Shown: positions 25,175-34,315 of the stretch, one piece after another
Position numbering within the stretch: position 1 is the stretch's first letter
Layout of the letters: the number at the start of each line of letters is the position of its first letter
Assembly: GCA_031430435.1 (NCBI GenBank)
Contig: JANPBM010000121.1
Coordinates: 1 to 64,000 of the forward strand
Direction: 5' to 3'
DNA from: JANNVK01 sp031430435
GTDB taxonomy: Bacteria; Acidobacteriota; Blastocatellia; Pyrinomonadales; Pyrinomonadaceae
Length of the DNA: 64,000 bases
Position numbers and translations under genes: made by a program
The notes under the pieces: model-generated
The model's input: only the letters and a program-made list of their open reading frames with translations
Databases searched by the model: none
Told to the model about the DNA's origin: nothing

Positions 25175-27220
25175 TTACGGAGCAGGCATCATCGAAGTTG
25201 TATTGTCGCCGAAAATCGCTATTCCGTCGCCGAATAAAATCCCGTCGCCCGCTAAAACACCGTCGCCCGCCAACACGCCGTCGCCCGCCAAAACACCGTC
25301 GCTGACTAAAACTCCTTGTGAATTTACAACCGGAGTCGGGCTGTCTGCCATTGCAAAAGAAGAAACGAAAGATGTTCCGTCAGAGGCTAGAACGCCGTTA
25401 TTGACCAAAGTTCCTTGATATAAATTAGCTCCGCTGGTGAGTGTGTTTGATTTTGTCAAAACACCGTTCACAAAAGGAGTTGCGTCTCCGGCTAAGACAC
25501 CGCTGGCATAAAATCCTTGATAGTTTTTCATCAAATTATCGCCGTAAAGAATGCCGTGATTGGTGATAATTCCTTTGCCCCAAGTACAAGTTTCGCCCCA
25601 AATAACAGACGTTTGCGACGACGGTAGTTTTGCCATGGCGTTGCCGTTTGTCAGAGTTGTCGGGTTTGCTTTTATCAAACGCGCGAGCCGCACGGCACCG
25701 TCAATATTAAGTTCTCCCGCACCTTGTTCAAATGTATTGAACCCGCGAATCGGTTGAGCCGTGTACATCAAAATTGCTTTAATCAAATTTGGCGAAAGAT
25801 TAGGGTTCGTATCGACCAAAAGCGCCGCCGCGCCTGCAATAACCGGAGCCGACATCGATGTTCCGCTCATATACATCACTTGGTCGTCGTCGTTTGTATA
25901 GTTTCCGGTTTTCAGTTGCGGAAAAAACGTAACAAGCCGATTGTTCGGACTTCTGGCACCGATGATTTTGTTTCCCGGAGCAACTAAATCAGGTTTGATA
26001 AGATTGTCGTATTTTCTGGCTCCGTTGCTCAAGGTAACGTAACCTCGCGTTGGTCCGCGCGAACTGAAAGTTGTTACCGTGTCGTCCGACCGATAATTTG
26101 TGCCGAAAGTATTGGACGCGCCGACCGTAATCACCGAAGGCTCGATGCCCGGTGAATTGATCGAACCGTAAACCTTACTGCCCGCAAGATTTTTGCCCCA
26201 ATTCCCTGCCGAAGCAACCACGACAATTCCCGCATTCACGGCTCGCCGCGCCGCCAAACACAACGGATCGTTTTTATAACTGTCTTTGGCTTTAGTTCCC
26301 AAACTCATGTTGATAACACGAATGTTTTTCGCCGTTTTGTTGGCGATTGCCCAATCGATTGCCGCAATCACCGAACCGGCAGTGCCTATTCCGTAATCGT
26401 TCAAAACCCGTAAACTGATAACGCTCGCGCTTTCGGCAATTCCTTCGTACGCCGTGCCGCCAAGCATCCAATCGCCCGAAGCCACCGAAGCAACGTGCGT
26501 TCCGTGTCCGAACGGATCGGTCAAAATGTTTTGTCCCGTAAAATCGTAATTTGAAACACGGCTCACACCGCTTGTTTTCATCAAACTGTGGTTGGCGTAA
26601 ACACCGCTGTCAATGACGGCAATCGAAATACCGTAACCTGCCAACCAAGTACTCGGATTGCTGTCGCCGCGGTCGCTGATGCCGAGCAGTTTATAGCCGA
26701 GTGTTTCGGCGACATGCCCAAGCGATTCGACTTCGCTGTCGGTTGAAATATATTCGATTTCATTGTTTTGTGAAAGTTCTTGAATTTTTGAAAGCGGCAG
26801 TTCGGCTGTTACCAAACCCAAATTATTCAACGATTTTTTGAATGTTCCGCCTGCTTCTCGCAATTTTACTTTGACCGCCGAAGTCCGAGCTTTGTTGCCG
26901 CTGACTTCTTTGGCAAACATTCGCCCGCGAGCAACTTCATCCAAATTATTGCCAAACATTTCATTCAAATCGGTGGCGGATTTCAAGCGAATAATAACTT
27001 TTCGCGTTTCATCGTTGCGGCGACTGAAATTCAATTCGCTGATATTTTCTTCTAATTCCGGGGCAAGTTTTTTCTTTGCTTCCAAGCTATTTGGAGTTAT
27101 AGCTTCCGGTTTTTGAGACAACTTTTGAGCTGTCGCGGAAAAACCGAACATCTGCAAAAAAAGTGCCGATAAAACACCGAAGGCGAATAATTTGTGGAAT
27201 GACTTGGTTGAAATAAACAT
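25175..27220 (-). CDS. Secreted S8 (subtilisin-like) serine protease with hexapeptide tail
   Basis: The 681-residue protein has a signal peptide (to about 31) and an I9-type propeptide region (about 60-160). The S8 catalytic domain carries the Asp in IAVIDSGVYANHSL, the His in FGHGTHVASVASG and the Ser in MSGTSMSAPVIAGAAALL. After the catalytic domain comes a Gly-rich tail with GVLASDG, then repeats of the hexapeptide GVLAGD (at least three tandem copies plus GILFGD). GGGAAGA before ATG 27220 is a Shine-Dalgarno. The tail resembles repeat tails on other acidobacterial subtilases (recollection). It may be a sorting or surface-attachment signal (inference). Confidence 0.92.
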   Translation of the reverse strand: MFISTKSFHKLFAFGVLSALFLQMFGFSATAQKLSQKPEAITPNSLEAKKKLAPELEENISELNFSRRNDETRKVIIRLKSATDLNEMFGNNLDEVARGRMFAKEVSGNKARTSAVKVKLREAGGTFKKSLNNLGLVTAELPLSKIQELSQNNEIEYISTDSEVESLGHVAETLGYKLLGISDRGDSNPSTWLAGYGISIAVIDSGVYANHSLMKTSGVSRVSNYDFTGQNILTDPFGHGTHVASVASGDWMLGGTAYEGIAESASVISLRVLNDYGIGTAGSVIAAIDWAIANKTAKNIRVINMSLGTKAKDSYKNDPLCLAARRAVNAGIVVVASAGNWGKNLAGSKVYGSINSPGIEPSVITVGASNTFGTNYRSDDTVTTFSSRGPTRGYVTLSNGARKYDNLIKPDLVAPGNKIIGARSPNNRLVTFFPQLKTGNYTNDDDQVMYMSGTSMSAPVIAGAAALLVDTNPNLSPNLIKAILMYTAQPIRGFNTFEQGAGELNIDGAVRLARLIKANPTTLTNGNAMAKLPSSQTSVIWGETCTWGKGIITNHGILYGDNLMKNYQGFYASGVLAGDATPFVNGVLTKSNTLTSGANLYQGTLVNNGVLASDGTSFVSSFAMADSPTPVVNSQGVLVSDGVLAGDGVLAGDGVLAGDGILFGDGIAIFGDNTTSMMPAP

Positions 27221-27558
27221 TTTTCTTCCCTTTTGTTATAAAACAGTAAACCTTTGTACTCTCAATTTGTGCAAAATACACATTAATTGCCAACTCGGTA
27301 TGGCAAGGTTTATGCCAAAGTTTTCGAGGAATGCAAATTGTTATAAATCAATAGTTTACAAATCGGATCGAAGTTCAGAGTTGAAAGCGTTCGGTCAGAT
27401 TGAATGGTTTTGAGTGAACGTTTCATTCATTTTGAACGATTTAAAGATTTTGGCGTTATCGGTTTCAACAAACAAAACTCGGAATTTTTTTCAAATTTTT
27501 ATTTTGCCTGAACTTGCGAACTTTTGCCGTTTTTGCGATATAATCAAAACTTAATTTT
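27221..27558. other. Divergent intergenic region, 338 bp
   Basis: It lies between the reverse-strand subtilase and forward-strand lysS. Apart from the lysS -10 box (27539-27544) and the subtilase Shine-Dalgarno I see no gene, hairpin or repeat. Confidence 0.6.
27539..27544 (+). promoter_or_regulatory. Candidate -10 box (lysS)
   Basis: TATAAT lies in TTTTTGCGATATAATC, a context shared with rnc. It ends 14 bases before ATG 27559, so the leader would be very short. Confidence 0.55.
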
Positions 27559-29433
27559 ATGAGCATTATTGAATTTAACGACATTATCGAACCCAACGAC
27601 CAAACCGAAGCTCGCAAAACTAACCTTGCGAAGATGGCGGAATTGGTCGGAAATGTGTATCCGAATAAATTTGCCCGAACCGCAGTTTCAGGCAAAGAAG
27701 ATACGATTACGAGCCTTAAAACTTGTGAATCGATTATCAATCTTTTGCCGAAATTAGCTCAAGGCGAAAAACCTGCACCTGAACTCAAAACTGCTGTAAA
27801 TGAGCAATTAAAAGAACTTGGCACGATTCGAATGGCAGGACGTTTGACGACTCCGCCGCGCGGGAATTTCGTGCATCTGACAGACGGGAAAAATAAACTG
27901 CAAATTTACTGCAAAAAAAATACGTTTGCTTTAATCAAAAACGACGCGGAAAACTCGCTTGACGAAGAAAACGGTTGGAATGCGTTCGGCTTGCTCGACC
28001 ACGGTGATTTTGTCGGCGTTGAAGGTTATTTGTTTTTGACGAACACGGGCGAACTTTCGATTCACGTTGAAAAATTGCAGTTTTTGGCAAAAGCAATGTT
28101 GCCGATGCCCGACAAAATGCACGGAATCGCCGATGCGGAAATTCGTCAGCGACAACGTTACGCAGATTTAATCGGCTCAAGTTTAGCGGTTGAACACGAT
28201 GGTTTGACGACGCGAGAAGTGTTTGAAATCCGCTCGAAAACTATCAGTTCGATTCGTAACTTTTTGGAAGCCGACGGTTATCTGGAAGTTGAAACGCCGA
28301 TGCTCACGCCGAAAGCGACAGGTGCGGCGGCACGTCCGTTTGCGACGCATCACAACGCGCTCGACATTCCGCTGTATGCCCGAATCGCTCCGGAACTTTA
28401 TCTGAAACGTCTGGTTGTCGGCGGATTTGAAAAGGTTTACGAACTTAACCGAAACTTCCGCAACGAAGGAATTTCCACCCGACACAATCCCGAATTTACG
28501 ATGCTCGAATTTTATTGTGCGTATATGGACGTGAACGGAATGATGGATTTTTGCGAAGAATTATTGCGAAATTCGGTGGTAAAAGCGACTGGAAGTTTGA
28601 AAGTTACGTTTGGCGAAAACGAGATTGATTTCGGGAAATTTGAACGTTGGTCTATGAAAGATTCAATTGTTAAATGCTTTGAAAATAATCAACATGATTT
28701 TCCAGATGGATTCAAAAAAGAATGGCTCGATGATAATAAAAAAATCAAAGCACTGTCGATGTTTACAACTTCAAAAAAGAAAGAAAAAAACGAAAGGGTA
28801 TTAGTAGATCGCGAGTTTAAACCCAGATCTTTTGATGTTGCAGATGAGCGATCACGAGTAGATATGGAAAACCGATTGCAATCCGGTGAGGTAATGGCTG
28901 CTCTTAAACTATCAAGTCATGAAGAGCGTCAGTTTGCTTTGGAAAGGAATCTTGAAGTTTTAGAAAATGAACATATTTCTGATGAAGATGCAGCGAAAAA
29001 CTTAGTAACAATATTCGAGAATATTGTTGAAGAAAAACTTATTCAACCAACTTTCATCGTTGATTACCCGAAATCAATTTCGCCTTTATCAAAAGCATCG
29101 CCGGGCAATCCGAACATCGCCGAACGCTTTGAATTATTTATCAACGGAATGGAAGTTGCCAACGGATTTTCGGAATTAAACGATCCGCTTGAGCAGTATC
29201 AACGCTTTGCCGACCAAATGAACGAACGCGAAAAAGGCGACGATGAAGCAATGATTTTGGACGAAGATTATATTCGGGCGTTAAGCTACGGAATGCCGCC
29301 CGCCGCCGGAATCGGAATCGGAATAGACAGGTTAGTGATGCTTTTAACCAATCGTCAATCAATCCGCGATGTTATTTTGTTCCCGCATTTGCGTCCTGAA
29401 ACACGGAAAACGGAACAAACAGAAGAAAATTAA
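27559..29433 (+). CDS. lysS: Lysyl-tRNA synthetase (class II) with an enlarged catalytic-domain insertion
   Basis: The 624-residue enzyme charges tRNA-Lys. The OB-fold anticodon-binding domain spans about 85-185. Motif 2 lies in ELNRNFRNEGISTRHNPEFT and motif 3 in GIGIGIDRLVMLL. Usual bacterial LysS is about 500 residues. Here the stretch between MKDSIVKCF and TIFENIVEEKLIQPTFI is about 110 residues instead of about 50. It is rich in Lys, Glu and Arg, and its DNA (about 28650-29060) looks more AT-rich and uses different codons from the rest. The N-terminus also has about 30 extra residues. Active-site motifs are intact, so it is probably functional. Confidence 0.93.
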   Translation: MSIIEFNDIIEPNDQTEARKTNLAKMAELVGNVYPNKFARTAVSGKEDTITSLKTCESIINLLPKLAQGEKPAPELKTAVNEQLKELGTIRMAGRLTTPPRGNFVHLTDGKNKLQIYCKKNTFALIKNDAENSLDEENGWNAFGLLDHGDFVGVEGYLFLTNTGELSIHVEKLQFLAKAMLPMPDKMHGIADAEIRQRQRYADLIGSSLAVEHDGLTTREVFEIRSKTISSIRNFLEADGYLEVETPMLTPKATGAAARPFATHHNALDIPLYARIAPELYLKRLVVGGFEKVYELNRNFRNEGISTRHNPEFTMLEFYCAYMDVNGMMDFCEELLRNSVVKATGSLKVTFGENEIDFGKFERWSMKDSIVKCFENNQHDFPDGFKKEWLDDNKKIKALSMFTTSKKKEKNERVLVDREFKPRSFDVADERSRVDMENRLQSGEVMAALKLSSHEERQFALERNLEVLENEHISDEDAAKNLVTIFENIVEEKLIQPTFIVDYPKSISPLSKASPGNPNIAERFELFINGMEVANGFSELNDPLEQYQRFADQMNEREKGDDEAMILDEDYIRALSYGMPPAAGIGIGIDRLVMLLTNRQSIRDVILFPHLRPETRKTEQTEEN

Positions 29434-29440
29434 TGAACCC

Positions 29441-29881
29441 ATGATTCAACGGAAAAATGAATCAATTAAAAAAATTATGATGGAATTTACAGAATCGGAA
29501 TCACAACTCGCGGGAATCGAGCAAATTTTTGCCGAAGCCCGCACGGAAGACAATTGGAATCTCGAAGAAGAAATGCTTTACAGCTATTACTTTGTGGATA
29601 AAGATGTCGATAAACTGGAAAAACTCGGAAACTTTTTGAACGAAAAAGAATACGATTTCGTCGATATTTTCGAACTCGGCGACGATGAAACGGGCGAACC
29701 GACGGGCGAATATCTGCTGCACATCGATAAAGAAGAAATTCACACGCCGCAATCTTTAGCCGAACGAAACGTGGAGTTTTCAAAACTCGCCCGCGAGTAC
29801 GAAATCGAACATTACGACGGTTGGGAATTCGGCGAAGTCGGCGTTTACGACGACGATGACGAAGAAGAAGGCGAAGAATAG
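29441..29881 (+). CDS. RraB-like ribonuclease E inhibitor family protein
   Basis: The protein is 146 residues from ATG 29441; ATG 29477 or 29480 are also possible since no Shine-Dalgarno decides. It aligns by eye with E. coli RraB: an N-terminal helix, a D-x-D-x-LEKLG ferredoxin-like strand-helix pattern, then EIEHYDGWEFGEV and a very acidic tail (DDDDEEEGEE). RraB binds RNase E and modulates mRNA decay in enterobacteria. Whether this homolog does so is unknown. It starts 7 bp after lysS and is probably co-transcribed. Confidence 0.72.
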   Translation: MIQRKNESIKKIMMEFTESESQLAGIEQIFAEARTEDNWNLEEEMLYSYYFVDKDVDKLEKLGNFLNEKEYDFVDIFELGDDETGEPTGEYLLHIDKEEIHTPQSLAERNVEFSKLAREYEIEHYDGWEFGEVGVYDDDDEEEGEE

Positions 29882-29901
29882 AAATCGAAAGACAATGAGA
29901 T

Positions 29902-29952
29902 AAGAGGAAAAACTGCTTGGTAATTTAACACCGAAAACTTTTTCCTCTTTTT
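29902..29952 (+). terminator. Rho-independent terminator after the lysS unit
   Basis: AAGAGGAAAAA and TTTTTCCTCTT form an 11-bp stem with a 26-nt loop, followed by TTT. Confidence 0.6.
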
Positions 29953-30038
29953 ACTTATATTTTTCCGGTAATCGGACGTTGTTAATTTTTTTTATGACAT
30001 AGCGAACTGTGCTAAAATCATAGCGGAGGCAAAATTAT

Positions 30039-30308
30039 ATGTTTGCAACAGAAGAAACAGCGGAAATAAATGTGCCGGAGAACGAAGAAACACGGGAAGA
30101 AAACGTGCAAGGATTCGACCAAATTGTGCCGGCAATAATCTCCGGCGAATTGCTTGAACCGCGTTGGTCGGTCATCACCTTTGAAAGTTGCGCGGTTCGC
30201 GGACTTAATTACGATGAAGCGACAGCTTGGTTAAACAAACTCAAAACTCAAGGTTTAAGCGGACTTTGTATTGTTACAGACGAAGCCGCAGACCGCATTT
30301 CAGATTAA
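30039..30308 (+). CDS. Hypothetical small protein
   Basis: The 89-residue protein has no recognised family. The N-terminus is acidic (EETAEINVPENEETREE). The remainder looks like a small alpha/beta domain (RWSVITFESCAVRGLNYDEATAWLNKLKTQG). GGAGG eleven bases before ATG supports translation, and TAAAAT further upstream may be its -10 box. The last 9 bp overlap the convergent nuclease-like gene. Confidence 0.6.
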   Translation: MFATEETAEINVPENEETREENVQGFDQIVPAIISGELLEPRWSVITFESCAVRGLNYDEATAWLNKLKTQGLSGLCIVTDEAADRISD

Positions 30309-30896
30309 AAAGTTTTGAAAAAGAAAATGTAACGCACCAAATAATTCAGGTAAATTTTCGTTTGAAAGAGTGTTTAGATTTTCAGTAAAAACGTCATTTT
30401 CAAGTTTCCCGAATTCCCAACGTTCGCCGTCCGTAACAATTCCGTAAACACTTTTTTGCGCGTTTTTGTTAATTAACTGCACTGCAACCATTTCCGCCAA
30501 ACATTGTCCCCAACCTGTATCAAAATCATTTTTCTTTGCTTCGACAACTGCCAGAAGCGGCGTGGTTAAAACCTTTCTGCCAAGCGGAGATTTAACCGAA
30601 ATCAAATAATCGGGCGTTCCGTTCAGATTTTTCCCCGCACTGATGCTTTTTTGAATCCAAAGTGAAAATTCGCCGTAATAATCCTTGTAAACTTCGCGTA
30701 AAATCGGGAAAATTAAAGTCTCGGCACGTGCGGCTTCCGAAGCCTCAACGTCAATTGCTTCAAGCGTAAAAGCGTATTCATTTAGAAAATTTTCGGACGG
30801 CGAAACATCTTTTGCGTCAATAAACATTTGCCGAATTGCTTTGATATTAAATTCTGCTTGAACTTTTCCGATTTCTTTGAAACGTTTGAAAGACAT
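30300..30896 (-). CDS. PD-(D/E)xK nuclease-fold-like protein
   Basis: The 198-residue protein has a conserved-looking core: NLNGTPDYLISVKSP followed by a strand and LLAVVEAKKND. This matches the PD-x(n)-(D/E)-x-K pattern with Asp in PDY and Glu-Ala-Lys. Similar domains occur in the N-terminus of type I restriction HsdR subunits and in orphan proteins. No methylase or specificity gene is adjacent, so a restriction role is not implied. It follows the quinone oxidoreductase gene by 9 bp and is probably co-transcribed with it. Confidence 0.6.
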   Translation of the reverse strand: MSFKRFKEIGKVQAEFNIKAIRQMFIDAKDVSPSENFLNEYAFTLEAIDVEASEAARAETLIFPILREVYKDYYGEFSLWIQKSISAGKNLNGTPDYLISVKSPLGRKVLTTPLLAVVEAKKNDFDTGWGQCLAEMVAVQLINKNAQKSVYGIVTDGERWEFGKLENDVFTENLNTLSNENLPELFGALHFLFQNFLI

Positions 30897-30905
30897 AAAA
30901 TTCTG

Positions 30906-31907
30906 CTAAAATTCCAACACAACTTTCCCGAAACTTTCATTCGATTCAAGATATTCGTGAGCTTTTTGTACGTCCGTGACGGCAAAAACTTTGTCCAAAT
31001 TCGGGACAATTTTTCCGCTTGCGATTAACGGCAAAACGTCTTTTGCAAAATTCGCGGTTGCTTCGCCTTTTTCGTCGTCGCTTCTCGCCCGCAAAGTTGT
31101 TCCGATAATCGTCAAACGTTTTGCAAGCGCCGTGCCGAGATTAAATTCCGCTTTCACTCCCGAAGTCAGACCGACTAAAATCAAACGCCCGTTCGTCGCC
31201 AAACTTTGCAAATTTGCCTCGAAATAACCTGCTCCAACCAAGTCCAAAATCACGTCAACGCCTTTTCCTTCCGTAAAATGTTCAATCAATTCGGCAAAAT
31301 ACTTGGCGTTTCCGGTTAAATCTCCGTCCATAAAAATACCGTTATCCAAACCGAATTTATCGCATTGTGTCAGTTTACGAGCCGCCCGCGAAGTTCCTAA
31401 AGTCTTGATATTATGTGCTTTACACAGTTGCAACGCGGCAAGCCCGACACCCGAACCAACGGCGTGAATCAGACAACTTTCACCCGATTTTATATTTCCT
31501 TGCGTAAAAATCGCATCGTGGGCGGTGATGAAGGCTTCGGGAATACAGGCGGCTTCGACAAAGCTCAGATTATCGGGAATTTTGACCAAACTCGACTCTT
31601 TTATGTTCACATATTCGGCTTGTCCGCCGCCGCCGGTAATGCCGAAAACTCTGTCGCCGAGGTGAAACTTACGCGCATTTTCGCCGGTATCAACGACTTC
31701 GCCGGCAAATTCCAAACCCAAAATTCGCTCGTCAAAACCTTTCGGCGGCGGATAAAAACCTTTTCGCTGAATCAAATCTGCCCGATTCACACCTGCGGCA
31801 CGCACTCGTACGAGAACTTCAAAATCTTTCGGCGACGGCAAATCCTCAACTTCGCGGATTTCCAGATTATCGATTCCGCCGAATTCTTTTATATAAACAA
31901 CTTTCAT
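30906..31907 (-). CDS. NAD(P)H:quinone oxidoreductase, zinc-independent MDR family
   Basis: The 333-residue medium-chain dehydrogenase resembles the PIG3/QOR branch. It has the GroES-like N-half (NRADLIQRKGFYPPPKG, LGLEFAGEVVDTG) and a Rossmann half with HAVGSGVGLAALQL. The structural and catalytic zinc ligands of alcohol dehydrogenases are absent. It probably reduces quinones or enones with NADPH. Divergent from the SurA-like gene with a gap of 82 bp between start codons. Confidence 0.88.
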   Translation of the reverse strand: MKVVYIKEFGGIDNLEIREVEDLPSPKDFEVLVRVRAAGVNRADLIQRKGFYPPPKGFDERILGLEFAGEVVDTGENARKFHLGDRVFGITGGGGQAEYVNIKESSLVKIPDNLSFVEAACIPEAFITAHDAIFTQGNIKSGESCLIHAVGSGVGLAALQLCKAHNIKTLGTSRAARKLTQCDKFGLDNGIFMDGDLTGNAKYFAELIEHFTEGKGVDVILDLVGAGYFEANLQSLATNGRLILVGLTSGVKAEFNLGTALAKRLTIIGTTLRARSDDEKGEATANFAKDVLPLIASGKIVPNLDKVFAVTDVQKAHEYLESNESFGKVVLEF

Positions 31908-31989
31908 AACATTTTAGACAACTAACGGTTTGACAGTTTTTTCAAAGTCAACAAGAATTGAAAGGGAACCGATTGAGCGCAAAATTTTG

Positions 31990-32691
31990 ATGACCGCAAA
32001 AGTTAAACTTCATTTTATCAAAAAAATACTGATTTTGTCGGTATTTTTGTCAGCAATTTTTGTCTTGCCGACCGATATTTCAGCTCAAGAGATTGTCGAT
32101 AAAACGGTTGCGACCGTCAGCGACGGAATTCACACGGAGTTGATTACATACTCGGATTTGGTTTGGCAACTTGCGCTTGAACCCGATGTTTCGCTTTCTC
32201 CGCCGAGTTCGGACGATTTAAATCGAACGTTGCAAAGCCTGATAAACCAACGGCTTTTGGTGCTGGAAGTTCGCCGTTTGCCGTCGATTTCGGTAAAAGA
32301 AGACGAACTGAAAATCCAACGCGAACGGATTTTAGAAAATTTTGCCACGCCGGCTGATTTTGAAAAAAGGCTTCGCGCAGTCGGTTTTGATTCGATCGGC
32401 GATGAAAATTTTCAACGAATAATCGAACAGCGGGCGAAGATCGAGAAATATCTCGATTTTCGCTTTCGTTCGTTTGTAGTCGTCAAACCCGAAGAAGAAG
32501 CCAAGTATTTTCGCGATGTTTTCGCCCCGAATTATCGCAAACAAAACCCCGGACTTTTGATGCCGACGCTCAATGAAATTCGTCCGCAAATCAACAAAAT
32601 ACTGACTGAAAACAAAATCGCCGAAGACATCGAAAAGTTTTTGGACAACGCCAAAGACCGAGCGGAAATTATTGTCTTAAGCGAAGTCTGA
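31990..32691 (+). CDS. SurA-like periplasmic protein lacking a PPIase domain
   Basis: The protein is 233 residues from ATG 31990 (MTAKVKLHF); an extension to 31930 is open but not signal-like. A signal peptide (to about residue 33, ISAQE) is followed by a helical SurA_N-type region: VATVSDGIHTELITYSDL, then LINQRLLVLEVRRLP and ELKIQRERILENF. Parvulin domains with the usual HILV motif are absent. It may be a chaperone for outer-membrane proteins that uses only the substrate-binding region (inference). It is convergent with the serine hydrolase gene. Confidence 0.7.
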   Translation: MTAKVKLHFIKKILILSVFLSAIFVLPTDISAQEIVDKTVATVSDGIHTELITYSDLVWQLALEPDVSLSPPSSDDLNRTLQSLINQRLLVLEVRRLPSISVKEDELKIQRERILENFATPADFEKRLRAVGFDSIGDENFQRIIEQRAKIEKYLDFRFRSFVVVKPEEEAKYFRDVFAPNYRKQNPGLLMPTLNEIRPQINKILTENKIAEDIEKFLDNAKDRAEIIVLSEV

Positions 32692-32731
32692 AACCGGTAA
32701 ACAGTCGCAGAAAGCAGTTTTCGACGCAACA

Positions 32732-34264
32732 CTATTTACTTCGCTTCAAATCTAATTCGTAAAACCAAAAATCATTGTTCGGCTGATCGATTTTCAGTTC
32801 GTCGGATTTACCGCTTTCGGGCGTAAAAATTGCAAACCCTTTGGGAAAATCATAATTTACGGAACTTCGCCATTTGATTAAAAATTTATCGTTTTCCCAA
32901 TGTTCCAAATCGGCGACAAAATTAGGCGCGGGAACAAGTCGCAAAACTAACTTGCCGTTTTCATCGGAAATTTTTACGTCGCCGTACATTCGGCTTGTGT
33001 AAACTCCTGCGTAATCGGCGTTTGCAAGTGTCGGCTTAGTGTTTTTCAACCGCGAATCTTCTAATTTTTTTGCTTCTTCTCGTTCCGCTTTCTTGCCCGT
33101 TTCGGTTCGTGTCAAATAATCGGCTGACCAATCGCGTTTTGTAACGCCGAGCATTGTGTCGAAAATTTTGTTCTGCATAATCGTATTGACGGGCGATTCA
33201 CTGTTTGTCAGAACGACTAAGCCGAGATTTTCTTCGGGCATCATCGCCGTTTGCGAAATCATTCCGTCCAATCCGCCGCCGTGCGAAACAACTTTTCGAC
33301 CTTGGTAATCGTTCAAAAACCAGCCCAAACCATAACCGTTAAAATGGCGCGTCGGATTAAATTTCATTCCGCCGTCGCTGATTTGAATCGGCAAAGTTTG
33401 TTGCCACATTTCCCACGATTGTTTGGTTGAAAAGATTTGTTTACCGTTAAAAGTTCCGCGTCCGAGTTGTAACCGCAACCATTGGGCAAGTTCCGCAACA
33501 GACGAATTTAACCCCGCCGCCGCTCGCGCCGAATCAACATTTCCGGGCGGAAGCGAGCGAAGTTTTCCGCCCGATTCATTGTGCGGAGACGAAACATTAG
33601 ACTTCAAATCTTTGACACTTGTGGTCGTTCGCGTCATTCCGAGCGGCAACAAAATTCGTTCTTTGACAAAGTCTTGCCAAGTTTTACCCGAAACTTTTTC
33701 CAAAACTTTGCCCGCCGCCATAAACATCAGATTTTGATAGCCGTAAGTTGCCCGAAAGCCGTTCACCGGTTTCAGATATTTGATGCGGGACAAAACTTCG
33801 TCATCCGTGTAAGTCGTTTCATACCAAAGCAAATCACCGCTGAAAGTTCCCAAACCGCTGCGGTGCGAAACCAGATCGCGGACAGTAATTTCGCTCGTTA
33901 CAAAAGCGTCGGGCATTTGAAAATCGGGCAGATATTTTGTAACTTTGTCGTCCCACTTCAGCTTGCCTTCATCAACCAAAATCGCCAAACCTGCGGTGGT
34001 AAAAGCCTTTGAATTCGAAGCAATCGCAAATATCGTATTGTCATCGACTTTCTCCGGTTTGCCGAGTGCGCGAACCCCGTAACCTTTGGCAAATATAACT
34101 TTATCGTCTTTGACAATCGCCACGGCAAAGCCCGGAACGTTCCAATCTCGGCGAACTTTTTCCGCATATAAATTTATTTCCGCCATTTTGGCATCGTAAT
34201 TTTGAGCAAAAATAAACGTCGGGAAAACGAATAAAACGAACAGTAAAAAGATTTTTAGTTTCAT
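32732..34264 (-). CDS. Secreted serine hydrolase, class C beta-lactamase fold
   Basis: The 510-residue protein has a signal peptide (to about 20, IFAQ). The S-x-x-K nucleophile motif is FAIASNSKAF, with the Tyr-x-Asn element in YGYQNLMFMA and a C-terminal VVSHGGGLDGM. A DUF3471-like beta domain occupies roughly the last 110 residues. The family includes esterases and D-aminopeptidases as well as beta-lactamases, so antibiotic hydrolysis should not be assumed. It lies downstream of the octaheme cytochrome gene by 51 bp on the same strand. Confidence 0.88.
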   Translation of the reverse strand: MKLKIFLLFVLFVFPTFIFAQNYDAKMAEINLYAEKVRRDWNVPGFAVAIVKDDKVIFAKGYGVRALGKPEKVDDNTIFAIASNSKAFTTAGLAILVDEGKLKWDDKVTKYLPDFQMPDAFVTSEITVRDLVSHRSGLGTFSGDLLWYETTYTDDEVLSRIKYLKPVNGFRATYGYQNLMFMAAGKVLEKVSGKTWQDFVKERILLPLGMTRTTTSVKDLKSNVSSPHNESGGKLRSLPPGNVDSARAAAGLNSSVAELAQWLRLQLGRGTFNGKQIFSTKQSWEMWQQTLPIQISDGGMKFNPTRHFNGYGLGWFLNDYQGRKVVSHGGGLDGMISQTAMMPEENLGLVVLTNSESPVNTIMQNKIFDTMLGVTKRDWSADYLTRTETGKKAEREEAKKLEDSRLKNTKPTLANADYAGVYTSRMYGDVKISDENGKLVLRLVPAPNFVADLEHWENDKFLIKWRSSVNYDFPKGFAIFTPESGKSDELKIDQPNNDFWFYELDLKRSK

Positions 34265-34315
34265 ATATTTTCGGTAACTATCTGTTGAAATTCTGAATTT
34301 TAGTTTGCGACGAAA

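Noticed and set aside
30300..30896. Restriction-modification system
   Set aside because: No methylase, specificity or helicase gene is adjacent; only a nuclease-like core is seen.
32732..34264. Antibiotic-resistance beta-lactamase
   Set aside because: SxxK and fold are shared with esterases and peptidases; a DUF3471 tail and housekeeping context do not indicate resistance.
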